From Gemmatimonadota bacterium (lineage in GTDB: Bacteria > 4572-55 > J002), in contig RFFQ01000101.1 in NCBI GenBank assembly GCA_003697105.1, positions 1 to 21,901 on the forward strand: DNA of 21,901 nucleotides, given 5' to 3'. Positions 8,626 to 16,043 of the stretch are shown here, piece by piece. A program made the translations under genes and the position numbers. The notes beneath the pieces were generated by a model, which saw only the letters and a list, made by a program, of their open reading frames with translations, was not told the DNA's origin and ran no database searches. Within the stretch, counting starts at the first letter, position 1. Each line of letters begins with the position of its first letter.

Positions 8626-9828
8626 ATGCCTATTTATATCTGGCAAGGACGTGATAGAGAAGGTAATCCTCAACAGGGGGAAATGGAGGCCAAAAGTGAA
8701 GCGGCGGTTGTTGCGAAACTTCGGGGCAAAATTATTATTACCGGAATTCGCCAAAAGCCAGCCGGGTTTAAGTTACCGCTACCCCAAAGTGGACCCTCCT
8801 TTAAATCCAAAGTGATGTTCACTCGAATGTTTGCGGTGATGGTGAATGCGGGTCTGCCGTTGATCAATTGTTTGACCATTTTAGCCGAACAAGGGGATGA
8901 TAAAAAAATGAATGCCGTGGTCGCGGAAGTCTCTGCCGATGTGGAAGGGGGGAGTTCCCTCGCGGCAGCAATGGCAAAACACCCCAAAACATTTGATGCC
9001 TTATATACCAATATGATCGAAGCCGGCGAGATGGGGGGGATTTTGGATGTGATTTTAGGACGGCTGGCAGAATTTTTGGAAAAAGCAGATGCCCTGCAAC
9101 GCAAATTGAAAGGCGCCATGGTGTATCCCGCAGTAGTGATCACGATTTCGGCAGGAGCCGTGGCGTTCTTGCTGGCATTTGTTATCCCCACGTTCGTGGA
9201 AATGTTCAACGGTATGGGGGTGGAATTGCCGTTGCCCACCCAGATGGTGTTGTTGGGAAGTAAAATCATCACCGGCTATTGGTGGTTGATTATTGCGGTC
9301 ATTGCTGGCGTAGCATTCGCTTACAAATCGTACCGCGCCACACCCATTGGGGAAAAAACCACCGATGCCATCTATCTAAAAGTCCCCATTTTAGGGAACC
9401 TGCTCCGAAAAGGTGCCATCGCCCGGTTTACCCGCACATTAGGTACGCTCCTCCAAAGTGGGGTCAATATCATTGATTCCCTAGAAATTGTGGCGAAAAC
9501 CTCCGGCAATAAAGTGGTCGAAGAAGCCATTATGGCAACGCGAGAGAGCATCTCCGAAGGGAAATCCATTGCCGAACCCCTCAAAGGACATCCGGTATTC
9601 CCGCCCATGGTGGTACAAATGATCGCCATTGGTGAAGCCACCGGGGCATTGGATGAAATGTTAAGCAAAATCGCTGATTTCTATGATGAAGAAGTGGATG
9701 CCGCTGTGGAAGCCTTGACTTCGGCGATTGAACCGATCATGATCGTCGGTTTAGGGGGTATCATCGGGTTTATGGTGGTGGCGATGTATATGCCGATGTT
9801 TAGTCTGATCGGGGCAATGGGAAATTAA
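8626..9828 (+). CDS. pilC: Type IV pilus inner-membrane platform protein PilC (GspF family)
   Basis: PilC is the inner-membrane platform on which PilB and PilT act. The 400-aa protein begins with the family's MPIYIWQGRDREGNPQQGEMEA and contains two GspF repeats. The first runs around FTRMFAVMVNAGLPLINCL ... LYTNMIEAGEMGGILD; the second around FTRTLGTLLQSGVNIIDSLEIV ... MVVQMIAIGEATGALDEML. Three membrane segments are evident (about VVITISAGAVAFLLAFVIPTF, WWLIIAVIAGVAFA, and IMIVGLGGIIGFMVVAMYMPMF at the C-terminus). CAGGAGG gives a strong ribosome binding site. It is the last gene of the ribF-pilBTC unit, followed by a terminator. No pilin, PilD, PilM-Q or regulator genes are present here, so the remaining pilus genes must lie elsewhere. 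Confidence 0.95.
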   Translation: MPIYIWQGRDREGNPQQGEMEAKSEAAVVAKLRGKIIITGIRQKPAGFKLPLPQSGPSFKSKVMFTRMFAVMVNAGLPLINCLTILAEQGDDKKMNAVVAEVSADVEGGSSLAAAMAKHPKTFDALYTNMIEAGEMGGILDVILGRLAEFLEKADALQRKLKGAMVYPAVVITISAGAVAFLLAFVIPTFVEMFNGMGVELPLPTQMVLLGSKIITGYWWLIIAVIAGVAFAYKSYRATPIGEKTTDAIYLKVPILGNLLRKGAIARFTRTLGTLLQSGVNIIDSLEIVAKTSGNKVVEEAIMATRESISEGKSIAEPLKGHPVFPPMVVQMIAIGEATGALDEMLSKIADFYDEEVDAAVEALTSAIEPIMIVGLGGIIGFMVVAMYMPMFSLIGAMGN

Positions 9829-9891
9829 AAATAGCCCCACCGAATGCGGGAGATACTCACAAACCTTAACCCAATCACATTATATCTACAA

Positions 9892-9930
9892 AGGGAAACG
9901 GAACCCTACCACTCGTTTCCCTCTTTTTTT
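9892..9930 (+). terminator. Rho-independent terminator between pilC and cysS
   Basis: AGGGAAACG (9892-9900) pairs perfectly with CGTTTCCCT (9914-9922) across a 13-base loop and is followed by C and seven T residues (9924-9930). It ends only 17 bases before the cysS ATG. A short alternative pairing of AGGG (9892-9895) with CCCT (9904-9907) would exclude the terminator stem. No good promoter is seen in 9829-9891. Confidence 0.9.
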
Positions 9931-9947
9931 ATCACGGAGAATGCACT

Positions 9948-11420
9948 ATGTATATTTACAATAACTTATCGAACCGGAAAGAACGCTTTATCCCGTGCGA
10001 AGATAATCAGGTCAAAATGTATGTTTGCGGCATGACGGTACAGGATAAACCCCATATTGGGCACATGAAATCCTTTTTAACGGCGGATGTGATGCGCCGC
10101 TATCTGGAATACCGGGGATACCGCGTTAAACTTGTCCAAAACTTCACGGATGTGGACGATAAAATTATCAACCGGGCTAACCAAGAAGGTGTACCCTATC
10201 TCACCGTTGCGAACCGGTATATTGAAGAATATTATCAGGTGTCAGATCGGTTGAATATCCGTCGAGCGGATATTTATCCCCGCGCCACGGAACATATCCC
10301 CGATATTATCGCACTGATCCAACGGTTGATCGACAAGGGAGTCGCCTATGAAGCCGCTGGAGATGTCTATTTTGCGGTGGAAAAACATCCGGATTACGGT
10401 AAACTTTCCAACCGGTCGATTGCTGATATGATCGAAGGTACTCGTAAGGACGTCCAATCCAATAAAAAACATCCCTTGGATTTTGCCTTGTGGAAAGCTG
10501 CCAAACCGGACGAACCCCATTGGGACAGTCCGTGGGGCAAGGGACGCCCCGGGTGGCACATTGAATGTTCCGCAATGGCAATGAAATATCTGGGAGAAAC
10601 CTTTGATATTCACGGCGGTGGGCTGGACCTCATCTTCCCGCATCACGAAAATGAACGGGCGCAGTCCGAAGCGGCAACCGGAAAACCGTTCGCCCATTTC
10701 TGGTGCGAAGGCGGTCTGTTGGAAATTGAAAATACCGCCACAAAAAAAGTTGAAAAAATGTCGAAGTCACTGAATAACTTTTTTGCCATGTCCGACATTT
10801 TGGAGAAATTTGAACCGGATGCCGTGCGCATGTTCCTCATCTCCGGGCATTATCGCAGCCCCCTCAATTTCAGTGAAGCCCGCATGGCAGAGGCAAAAGC
10901 CCGCTTAGACCGGCTTCGCGAAACCTTCCGCAACATGAGCTTCATCCTGAAAGATTTTGATGATGATGCGACCCTCGATGTGGAAAGTAGCGAACCGGAA
11001 GTCAAAGAATTGTATGAAAAAGCAAAAGCCGTCCGCGAAAAGTTTGAAGCGGCAATGGATGACGATTTTAACACCGCTCAAGCCATGGCGGTTTTGTTTG
11101 ATGTGGCAAAAGCAGCCAATACGTTTATGGCATCCCGTCAGGAACGATTTTCCAGCACGGATAAACGGGTACTTGACTATAGCCGGGGCATCTTACAGGA
11201 CTTCCTGCACGTGTTGGGGTTCTCCGATGCCATTTTTGCCGAAGATACCCGCGCCACAGACATCACGGATGATCTGATCCAGATTCTAATCGAAGTGCGG
11301 AAAACCGCCCGAATGGAAAAACAATGGGCAATTGCCGACACCATCCGAAACCGGCTGGAAGCATTGGGCATCGCCTTAGAAGACCGCCCCGGTGGCGAAA
11401 CCCGGTGGAAATGGAAATAA
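9948..11420 (+). CDS. cysS: Cysteinyl-tRNA synthetase
   Basis: CysRS, a class Ia synthetase, charges tRNA-Cys with cysteine in the cytoplasm. At 490 aa it has normal length. HIGH is at residues 36-39 (PHIGHMKSF) and KMSKS at 270-274 (EKMSKSLNN). The cysteine-selecting zinc site is visible as C27 (YVCGMTVQD), the Cys of WHIECSAMA, and the His/Glu of FPHHENERAQS. FTDVDDKII and DIHGGGLDLIFPHHENE are also intact, and the C-terminal helical DALR-like domain follows (FEAAMDDDFNTAQA). The segment before HIGH reads GMTVQDKP, where many homologues have GPTVYD.. . GGAG (9936-9939) lies 8 bases before ATG 9948, and the gene starts immediately after a terminator. The next gene starts 56 bases downstream, probably in the same transcript. 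Confidence 0.97.
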   Translation: MYIYNNLSNRKERFIPCEDNQVKMYVCGMTVQDKPHIGHMKSFLTADVMRRYLEYRGYRVKLVQNFTDVDDKIINRANQEGVPYLTVANRYIEEYYQVSDRLNIRRADIYPRATEHIPDIIALIQRLIDKGVAYEAAGDVYFAVEKHPDYGKLSNRSIADMIEGTRKDVQSNKKHPLDFALWKAAKPDEPHWDSPWGKGRPGWHIECSAMAMKYLGETFDIHGGGLDLIFPHHENERAQSEAATGKPFAHFWCEGGLLEIENTATKKVEKMSKSLNNFFAMSDILEKFEPDAVRMFLISGHYRSPLNFSEARMAEAKARLDRLRETFRNMSFILKDFDDDATLDVESSEPEVKELYEKAKAVREKFEAAMDDDFNTAQAMAVLFDVAKAANTFMASRQERFSSTDKRVLDYSRGILQDFLHVLGFSDAIFAEDTRATDITDDLIQILIEVRKTARMEKQWAIADTIRNRLEALGIALEDRPGGETRWKWK

Positions 11421-11463
11421 ACCGCAACGGCAGGTGTACCCAATTCAACATCACCCGTATATC

Positions 11464-11470
11464 AAGGAGG
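11464..11470 (+). promoter_or_regulatory. Strong ribosome binding site fixing the adhesin start
   Basis: AAGGAGG lies 6 bases before ATG 11477. The frame is open further upstream into cysS, but this site and the signal peptide encoded right after 11477 define the start. Confidence 0.85.
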
Positions 11471-11476
11471 AAGCTC

Positions 11477-13417
11477 ATGCGCTATATCCTATTTGGTTTG
11501 TTTTGTTCGATGCTGACCAACCTACCTTTAGGGGCACAGCCCAACCCACCCGAAAATTTGACAGCAAATTCCCGTGGAAGCACCATCGATTTGACATGGG
11601 AAGCTCCCAGCGGCAATATCATTTTTGAAGATGATTTTGAGTCCTACCCGGATTTTGCGCAGGAGTTCAGCCCGTGGATACTGATCGACGGCGACGGGCT
11701 GGAGACATGGGGCATCCAAGAAGCAAGTTTCCCCGGCGAAGGGGAACCCATGGCATATATCATTTTTAATCCGAGCCAAACCGTCCCCCCAATTGGTGGC
11801 GGTGACCCCCATTCTGGAGATAAATACGCCGCTTGTTTTGCCTCCAATCCCAATGGAGGGCAAATATTCAATGATGATTGGATGATCACACCCCAACTTC
11901 AGCTCGGCACCGGCAGTTCGATTACCTTGTGGGCACGTTCGTACACGGCGGAATGGGGATTGGAACGGTTCCGGGTACTCATCTCTACCACCGGCACGGA
12001 ACCGGATGATTTTACCCTGATTTCACCCGGCGATTACGTCGAAGCGCCCACCACCTGGTCAGATTTTACCTATGATTTGAGTGATTACGACAATCAGGCA
12101 GTTCATCTCGCCATTCACTGTGTGTCTGAAGATGCCTTTTTCCTAATGGTTGATGATGTCGTGGTGGAATCCGAAGGCGCACCGGCATTTACCCGCACGG
12201 CCCGGAAGTCAATAGAACATGAAAAGCAGGTGATACGATCCACCGGAATGGACTTCGTTCAACGGAATATCCCTTCCAAACCGGCGAAATTCACCGCAGG
12301 AGCGTCAAAGCCCGCCTCGAAAACCGGCCAATTACGAGCACTGCAAAATTACACGATATATCGCCGTGCCGGCGGGGATAACGAGACGTGGGAAAATATC
12401 GCGACGGTGCCCGGGGATGTGCTTGCCTATTCCGATACCGATCTGCCAGATGGCGAGTGGTGCTATCAGGTTACGGCGGTATATGACGAAGGCGAAAGCG
12501 ACCCTAGCAATGTTGCCTGTAGTGAAGTTCCGGTACTATTTTTTGATAGCTTTGAAAATTATGACGACTTCGCCATTGAATTTGGCAATTGGACGCTAAT
12601 TGATGGAGATGGGTTGAGTACCTGGGGAATCCAACAAGTCGATTTTGAACACGAAGGGGACCCCATGGCATTTATCATTTTTAACCCCTCCGCTACGGAA
12701 CCCCCGCTCTCCAGTGGATTCCCGCACACCGGACGAAAATATGCCGCGTGCTTCTCTTCCATTCCATCGGGGGGGCAATACAATGATGATTGGCTAATCA
12801 GTCCCCGAATTACGCTGGGTACAAATTCCAGTGTCCGGTTTTGGGCAAGTACGTATCAGGAATATCAAGGACGGAGCGAGCGCTTTCAAGTGCTGGTCTC
12901 CACTGGCGGTACAGAGCCAAATGAGTTTACCCTGATTTCCGAAGGAGACTACATCGAACCTCCGCTAGAATGGCAAGAATACACTTTTGACCTTAACGAT
13001 TATAACGGACAGAGTGTCTATATTGCCATCCACTGTATCTCAGAAGATGTTTTTTTCTTGCAAGTTGATGATTTCAAGGTAGTTTCTAGCGGCGGCACGA
13101 GCGTCGGGTCCACCGTTCAGGCAATTCACACTCCGCAGCACTACCAACTGATGCCGAACCACCCGAACCCTTTCAACCCCCAAACAGAGATTCGCTACAC
13201 CCTGCCCCAACCGGATCAGGTGACGTTGACCATTTACGACCTAAAAGGCCGAGTCGTAAAGCAACTTGTTGACCAATACCAAACAGCAAATCAATATTCG
13301 GTCGTGTGGGACGGGCGAGATGATAGCGGAGCGGAACTGTCCAGCGGAGTTTATTTCTATCATCTAGAAACACAGAACGGCTATCATGCCACTCAACAGA
13401 TGGTCTTACTCCGGTAA
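11477..13417 (+). CDS. Secreted protein: two cleaved-adhesin domains, FN3, T9SS/FlgD-like C-terminal domain
   Basis: This is a predicted exported or surface protein of 646 aa with no catalytic motif seen. A signal peptide (MRYILFGLFCSMLTNLPLGA) is followed by the start of a fibronectin type III fold (about residues 22-46, PPENLTAN...STIDLTWEAP). A cleaved-adhesin jelly-roll domain follows (about 50-234), then a basic linker (235-288), then what looks like the rest of the FN3 fold (289-354, NYTIYRR ... WCYQVTAVYDEGESDPSN). A second cleaved-adhesin domain (355-540) is about 60% identical to the first by hand count. The C-terminal domain (556-646; NHPNPFNPQTEIRYTLP ... GVYFYHLET ... MVLLR) resembles T9SS-type sorting domains common in FCB bacteria. 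Cleaved-adhesin domains occur in gingipain haemagglutinin regions; ligand binding is inferred. It lies between cysS and a terminator. Confidence 0.85.
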   Translation: MRYILFGLFCSMLTNLPLGAQPNPPENLTANSRGSTIDLTWEAPSGNIIFEDDFESYPDFAQEFSPWILIDGDGLETWGIQEASFPGEGEPMAYIIFNPSQTVPPIGGGDPHSGDKYAACFASNPNGGQIFNDDWMITPQLQLGTGSSITLWARSYTAEWGLERFRVLISTTGTEPDDFTLISPGDYVEAPTTWSDFTYDLSDYDNQAVHLAIHCVSEDAFFLMVDDVVVESEGAPAFTRTARKSIEHEKQVIRSTGMDFVQRNIPSKPAKFTAGASKPASKTGQLRALQNYTIYRRAGGDNETWENIATVPGDVLAYSDTDLPDGEWCYQVTAVYDEGESDPSNVACSEVPVLFFDSFENYDDFAIEFGNWTLIDGDGLSTWGIQQVDFEHEGDPMAFIIFNPSATEPPLSSGFPHTGRKYAACFSSIPSGGQYNDDWLISPRITLGTNSSVRFWASTYQEYQGRSERFQVLVSTGGTEPNEFTLISEGDYIEPPLEWQEYTFDLNDYNGQSVYIAIHCISEDVFFLQVDDFKVVSSGGTSVGSTVQAIHTPQHYQLMPNHPNPFNPQTEIRYTLPQPDQVTLTIYDLKGRVVKQLVDQYQTANQYSVVWDGRDDSGAELSSGVYFYHLETQNGYHATQQMVLLR

Positions 13418-13442
13418 TCCCGTTTTCACTGAGAATTCCAAC

Positions 13443-13493
13443 GGCGAATCTGGAAAGCATAGTCTGATGTAATTCCAGATTCGCCTTTGTTGT
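13443..13493 (+). terminator. Terminator with perfect 13-bp stem after the adhesin gene
   Basis: GGCGAATCTGGAA (13443-13455) pairs perfectly with TTCCAGATTCGCC (13473-13485) across a 17-base loop and is followed by TTTGTTGT. It ends within about 15 bases of the methyltransferase start at 13501. The U tract is interrupted, but the stem is long. Confidence 0.85.
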
Positions 13494-13500
13494 ACGAAAA

Positions 13501-14115
13501 ATGATACTCAACCCTCTTTTTCACTGGATTTTGGAACAGCGTGCCGAACACCTTTACCGGCGGGTAATGCCATATCTACCTTCCACGGGAACCGTTTTGG
13601 ATGTGGGATCGGCTACTGGGCATTTTCTGGTCACGTTGGAACAGCACACCTCACTTCGGGGAACACCTGTTGATGTCATTGATTTTCATCTGACCGGTCT
13701 CCCTCCCCTAATTTTGATGGCGGATCAACTCCCCTTCCCAGATCATCATTTTGATTGTACATTCTTGATTTTTGTATTACAATATGTCCCATCACCTCGA
13801 CACTTACTAAGCGAAATTCGCCGCGTGACTCGGCAGAAAATCATTGTGATAGAATCAACCTATAAAACCGCCGTTGAACACGCACTTCTCAAACTGCGGG
13901 AGTGGGTCTGGGGTCCGCTAGCATTTCATACCAGTCGTTGGGGGGGGTTCATCCCGAAAGAAACCCCTTGTACCGTCCAACCTCTGCGGCATTTTACTCG
14001 AGAAGAGATTCGGCGAGTTCTTCAGACAACGGGTTTTCGCGAAATATGCCTCATTCCGGAGAGGTGGATGGGGAGCCATCTGAGCCGTGACCTCATCGTA
14101 TTGGAGGCAATATAG
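13501..14115 (+). CDS. Class I SAM-dependent methyltransferase
   Basis: A 204-aa Rossmann-fold methyltransferase of the Methyltransf_11/UbiE-like type. The SAM-binding motif I is VLDVGSATGHFL (about residues 36-47), the acidic end of strand 2 is VIDFH, motif II is FDCTFLIFVLQYVPSP, and an RHLLSEIRRVTRQK segment follows, as in this superfamily. The middle and C-terminal part (residues about 110-204, rich in W, F and R) would define the substrate and is not recognised. ATG 13501 lacks an obvious ribosome binding site; a later in-frame ATG at 13567 would cut into motif I's lead-in, so the longer form is kept. The stop codon overlaps the glycosyltransferase start by one base, implying translational coupling. 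The substrate is unknown; a lipid or glycan acceptor is a guess from the neighbouring genes. Confidence 0.85.
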   Translation: MILNPLFHWILEQRAEHLYRRVMPYLPSTGTVLDVGSATGHFLVTLEQHTSLRGTPVDVIDFHLTGLPPLILMADQLPFPDHHFDCTFLIFVLQYVPSPRHLLSEIRRVTRQKIIVIESTYKTAVEHALLKLREWVWGPLAFHTSRWGGFIPKETPCTVQPLRHFTREEIRRVLQTTGFREICLIPERWMGSHLSRDLIVLEAI

Positions 14116-14855
14116 TGAAGCCTACCCTATCGATCATTATCCCCGCTCGTAATGAAGCCCAAATACTCCGTTCAACGCTGGAGAAGGTTCTAAAGGCGAT
14201 AGACCACGCCAGAGGTCATTTTATCGATTATGAAATTATTGTCGTTGATAGTGACAGTCACGATGAAACACGTCACATTATCCGTGGGTATCATTCGCAG
14301 GGTGTACAGTACCGGTTTTGCTCAGAACATAAAGCCCCCGTTGCCCGGAATATTGGTGCACAAGCTGCACAGGGTACGCTGTTGCTCTTTTTGGATGCTG
14401 ATACACACATTCCTGTCCATGCCATTAGACGGGTCATCACACATTATCAGCGGGGCTACCGCGCCGGAATTTGCCGCTTAGCCTCGTTGGAGAAGAGCTT
14501 TCGTGCCCGCGTGTGGTGGTGGTTTTGGGAACATGTCCGGCGCTTACCCATACCAAAGGCGAAAGCCATGCCGGCATTTATGTTCTGTACCCGAACGGTT
14601 TTTGATGCCTACGGGCCCTTTGATGAAACCGTCCGAATTGGTGAAGAGTGGCCCATCCTTGCCCGCATGTACCGGGATCATCCTCACCAATTTATTTACG
14701 ATCGCGATTTGACCGTGTACACCTCCAGCCGTCGCATGGAACTCCAATATTTTGGATATTTACGTACATTTCTAAAATATGTTTGGGCAATTTTGCACCC
14801 CAGCGGGCGTATTCATTACACTGACCAATACCGGTATTCATCTTATCACTCCTAA
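14115..14855 (+). CDS. Family 2 glycosyltransferase (GT-A)
   Basis: A 246-aa inverting GT2-type glycosyltransferase with nucleotide-sugar donor. Signature elements are LSIIIPARNEAQILRSTLE at the N-terminus, YEIIVVDSDSHDET, the APVARNIGAQAAQG segment and the DXD-type FLDADTHIP that binds metal and donor phosphate. A candidate acceptor or base region follows (AYGPFDETVRIGEEWPILARMY). The start is GTG 14115, supported by GGAGG at 14103-14107 with 7-base spacing; it shares one base with the upstream TAG stop. The C-terminus (ELQYFGYLRTFLKYVWAILHP) is aromatic and hydrophobic, which suggests association with the membrane surface rather than a full transmembrane anchor. Donor and acceptor cannot be read from sequence. 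The middle position in a three-gene operon suggests a role in modifying a lipid or surface glycan (inference). Confidence 0.88.
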   Translation: MKPTLSIIIPARNEAQILRSTLEKVLKAIDHARGHFIDYEIIVVDSDSHDETRHIIRGYHSQGVQYRFCSEHKAPVARNIGAQAAQGTLLLFLDADTHIPVHAIRRVITHYQRGYRAGICRLASLEKSFRARVWWWFWEHVRRLPIPKAKAMPAFMFCTRTVFDAYGPFDETVRIGEEWPILARMYRDHPHQFIYDRDLTVYTSSRRMELQYFGYLRTFLKYVWAILHPSGRIHYTDQYRYSSYHS

Positions 14856-14870
14856 CGTGGAGGAAACCGT

Positions 14871-15965
14871 ATGAAGATTATTAAAAACACGTTCATGATT
14901 ATCGTGAGCCTCGTAGTAATCTTATTGATTATCGGGCTTTTTCTTCCCACAACCTACCACATAGAACGGTCGATCGTGATCCAAGCCAGCCCTAATTTTA
15001 TTTTCCCTCATCTAAACAGCTTTCGCACGTGGCCGGAATGGACGGCATGGACTCCCGAACGCGATCCAACAGTTAAATATGATTACGCGGGACCCGAAGC
15101 GGGTATCGGCGCAAAATACATGTGGAACGGGCAAGAATTGGGCAACGGGCATATCACGATTGTGGAAAGTCAGGAAAATACACGAATCCGGTATGATTTG
15201 TGGATGGAAAATGATAAATATCATGCGGAAGATATGATGCAATTGGTACAAACCGCAGATGGAACACGGGTAATCTGGACTGATGAGGGGGAGTTAGGCC
15301 ACAATCCATTTTTACGATATTTGGGGTTGCTGATGGATCGATTCATCGGACCCGACTTTGAAGAAGGTCTTGCCAAACTGAAAGCCCGTGCCGAACAGGA
15401 TGCCCGCGACTATGAAACCCTTACCGCCTGGATGACCGGCTCGTTTAGTAGCGCCGAACAAGCAGTAGCGGACTCCGATTACTATGACATCCGTCTGGAA
15501 ATGGTGCCAATCTGGCAAGAGCGCACCGATGGCTACTGGCTTTACGTCGAACAAGCTGTCGCCACGTATAAAGACCGACCTTACCGGCAACGTGTTTATC
15601 AGGTAACCCAGTCCACACCGGGTACGTACATCAGCTATATTTACACCCTGCCAGACCCGCCTCTGCGGTTTGCCGGTGCGTACCAACACGAAACGCCGCT
15701 TGCAACCCTCACTCCAGATTCATTGACTTTACGGGAAGGATGCGAGGTCATCTTGCAAAAACAAGATGTGGAGACGTTTGCCGGTGCAACCGGTAAAAAA
15801 ACCTGTACCAGCGAGTTGCGAGGAGCAAGTTACGCCACATCTGAAGTAATCCTCACAAAAGAGGCCCTCATTAGTTGGGATCGTGGCTATGACTCTGAGG
15901 GCAATCAGGTTTGGGGAGCAGAAAAAGGTGGGTATATTTTTAAGCGAGTCACCCCGACCGAATAA
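14871..15965 (+). CDS. Membrane-anchored SRPBCC domain fused to CpcT/CpeT-like domain
   Basis: A 364-aa protein with an apparently unusual domain pairing. An N-terminal membrane segment (about residues 7-27, IIVSLVVILLIIGLFLP) anchors it. Residues about 32-175 look like a SRPBCC/polyketide-cyclase-like fold (YHIERSIVIQASPNFIF ... WPEWTAW ... a hydrophobic C-terminal helix). Residues about 181-362 match the CpcT/CpeT chromophore-lyase family: WMTGSFSSAEQA, YYDIRLEMVPIW, WLYVEQA, PYRQRVYQV, GC at 291, C315, the RGASYATSEV segment, and D337-R-G-Y-D...QVWGAEKGGYIFKR. In cyanobacteria this family attaches phycobilins to phycobiliprotein cysteines; members elsewhere have no established role as far as I know. 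GTGGAGG precedes the start, 15 bases after the glycosyltransferase. The terminator follows. Binding of a hydrophobic or tetrapyrrole ligand is inference. Confidence 0.8.
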   Translation: MKIIKNTFMIIVSLVVILLIIGLFLPTTYHIERSIVIQASPNFIFPHLNSFRTWPEWTAWTPERDPTVKYDYAGPEAGIGAKYMWNGQELGNGHITIVESQENTRIRYDLWMENDKYHAEDMMQLVQTADGTRVIWTDEGELGHNPFLRYLGLLMDRFIGPDFEEGLAKLKARAEQDARDYETLTAWMTGSFSSAEQAVADSDYYDIRLEMVPIWQERTDGYWLYVEQAVATYKDRPYRQRVYQVTQSTPGTYISYIYTLPDPPLRFAGAYQHETPLATLTPDSLTLREGCEVILQKQDVETFAGATGKKTCTSELRGASYATSEVILTKEALISWDRGYDSEGNQVWGAEKGGYIFKRVTPTE

Positions 15966-15979
15966 GACATCACTGGAAT

Positions 15980-16010
15980 GAAGGGAGATATTCGGTCTCC
16001 CTTCCATTTT
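15980..16010 (+). terminator. Terminator after the SRPBCC-CpcT gene
   Basis: GAAGGGAGA (15980-15988) pairs perfectly with TCTCCCTTC (15996-16004) across a 7-base loop and is followed by CATTTT. The U tract is short. It ends 33 bases before the next start codon (16044). Confidence 0.75.
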
Positions 16011-16030
16011 CCGCCTTTATCCTTTCATTC

Positions 16031-16037
16031 AAAGAGG
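16031..16037 (+). promoter_or_regulatory. Ribosome binding site fixing the start of the 626-aa protein
   Basis: AAAGAGG lies 6 bases before ATG 16044. The frame is open up to an ATG at 15978, but that start would place the preceding terminator hairpin inside the coding region. Confidence 0.7.
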
Positions 16038-16043
16038 TTTTTC

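Noticed and set aside
8670-9272. 200-residue open frame on the minus strand opposite pilC
   Set aside because: It lies wholly antisense to a well-supported pilC, has no recognisable domain, and fits a shadow frame produced by biased codon use.
9829-9947. T-box riboswitch before cysS
   Set aside because: The leader is too short and lacks the conserved T-box sequence and specifier stem; only a simple terminator is visible.
11324-11476. Upstream extension of the adhesin reading frame into cysS
   Set aside because: The extra 51 residues overlap the cysS coding region in another frame, while a strong ribosome binding site (11464-11470) and a signal peptide start exactly at 11477.
14871-15965. 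Evidence for a phycobilisome or photosynthesis
   Set aside because: A CpcT-like domain alone does not imply phycobiliproteins; no phycobiliprotein, bilin or photosystem gene is present.
15978-16043. Longer N-terminus for the 626-aa protein from ATG 15978
   Set aside because: It would run through the terminator hairpin at 15980-16004 and has no ribosome binding site; ATG 16044 has AAAGAGG at good spacing.
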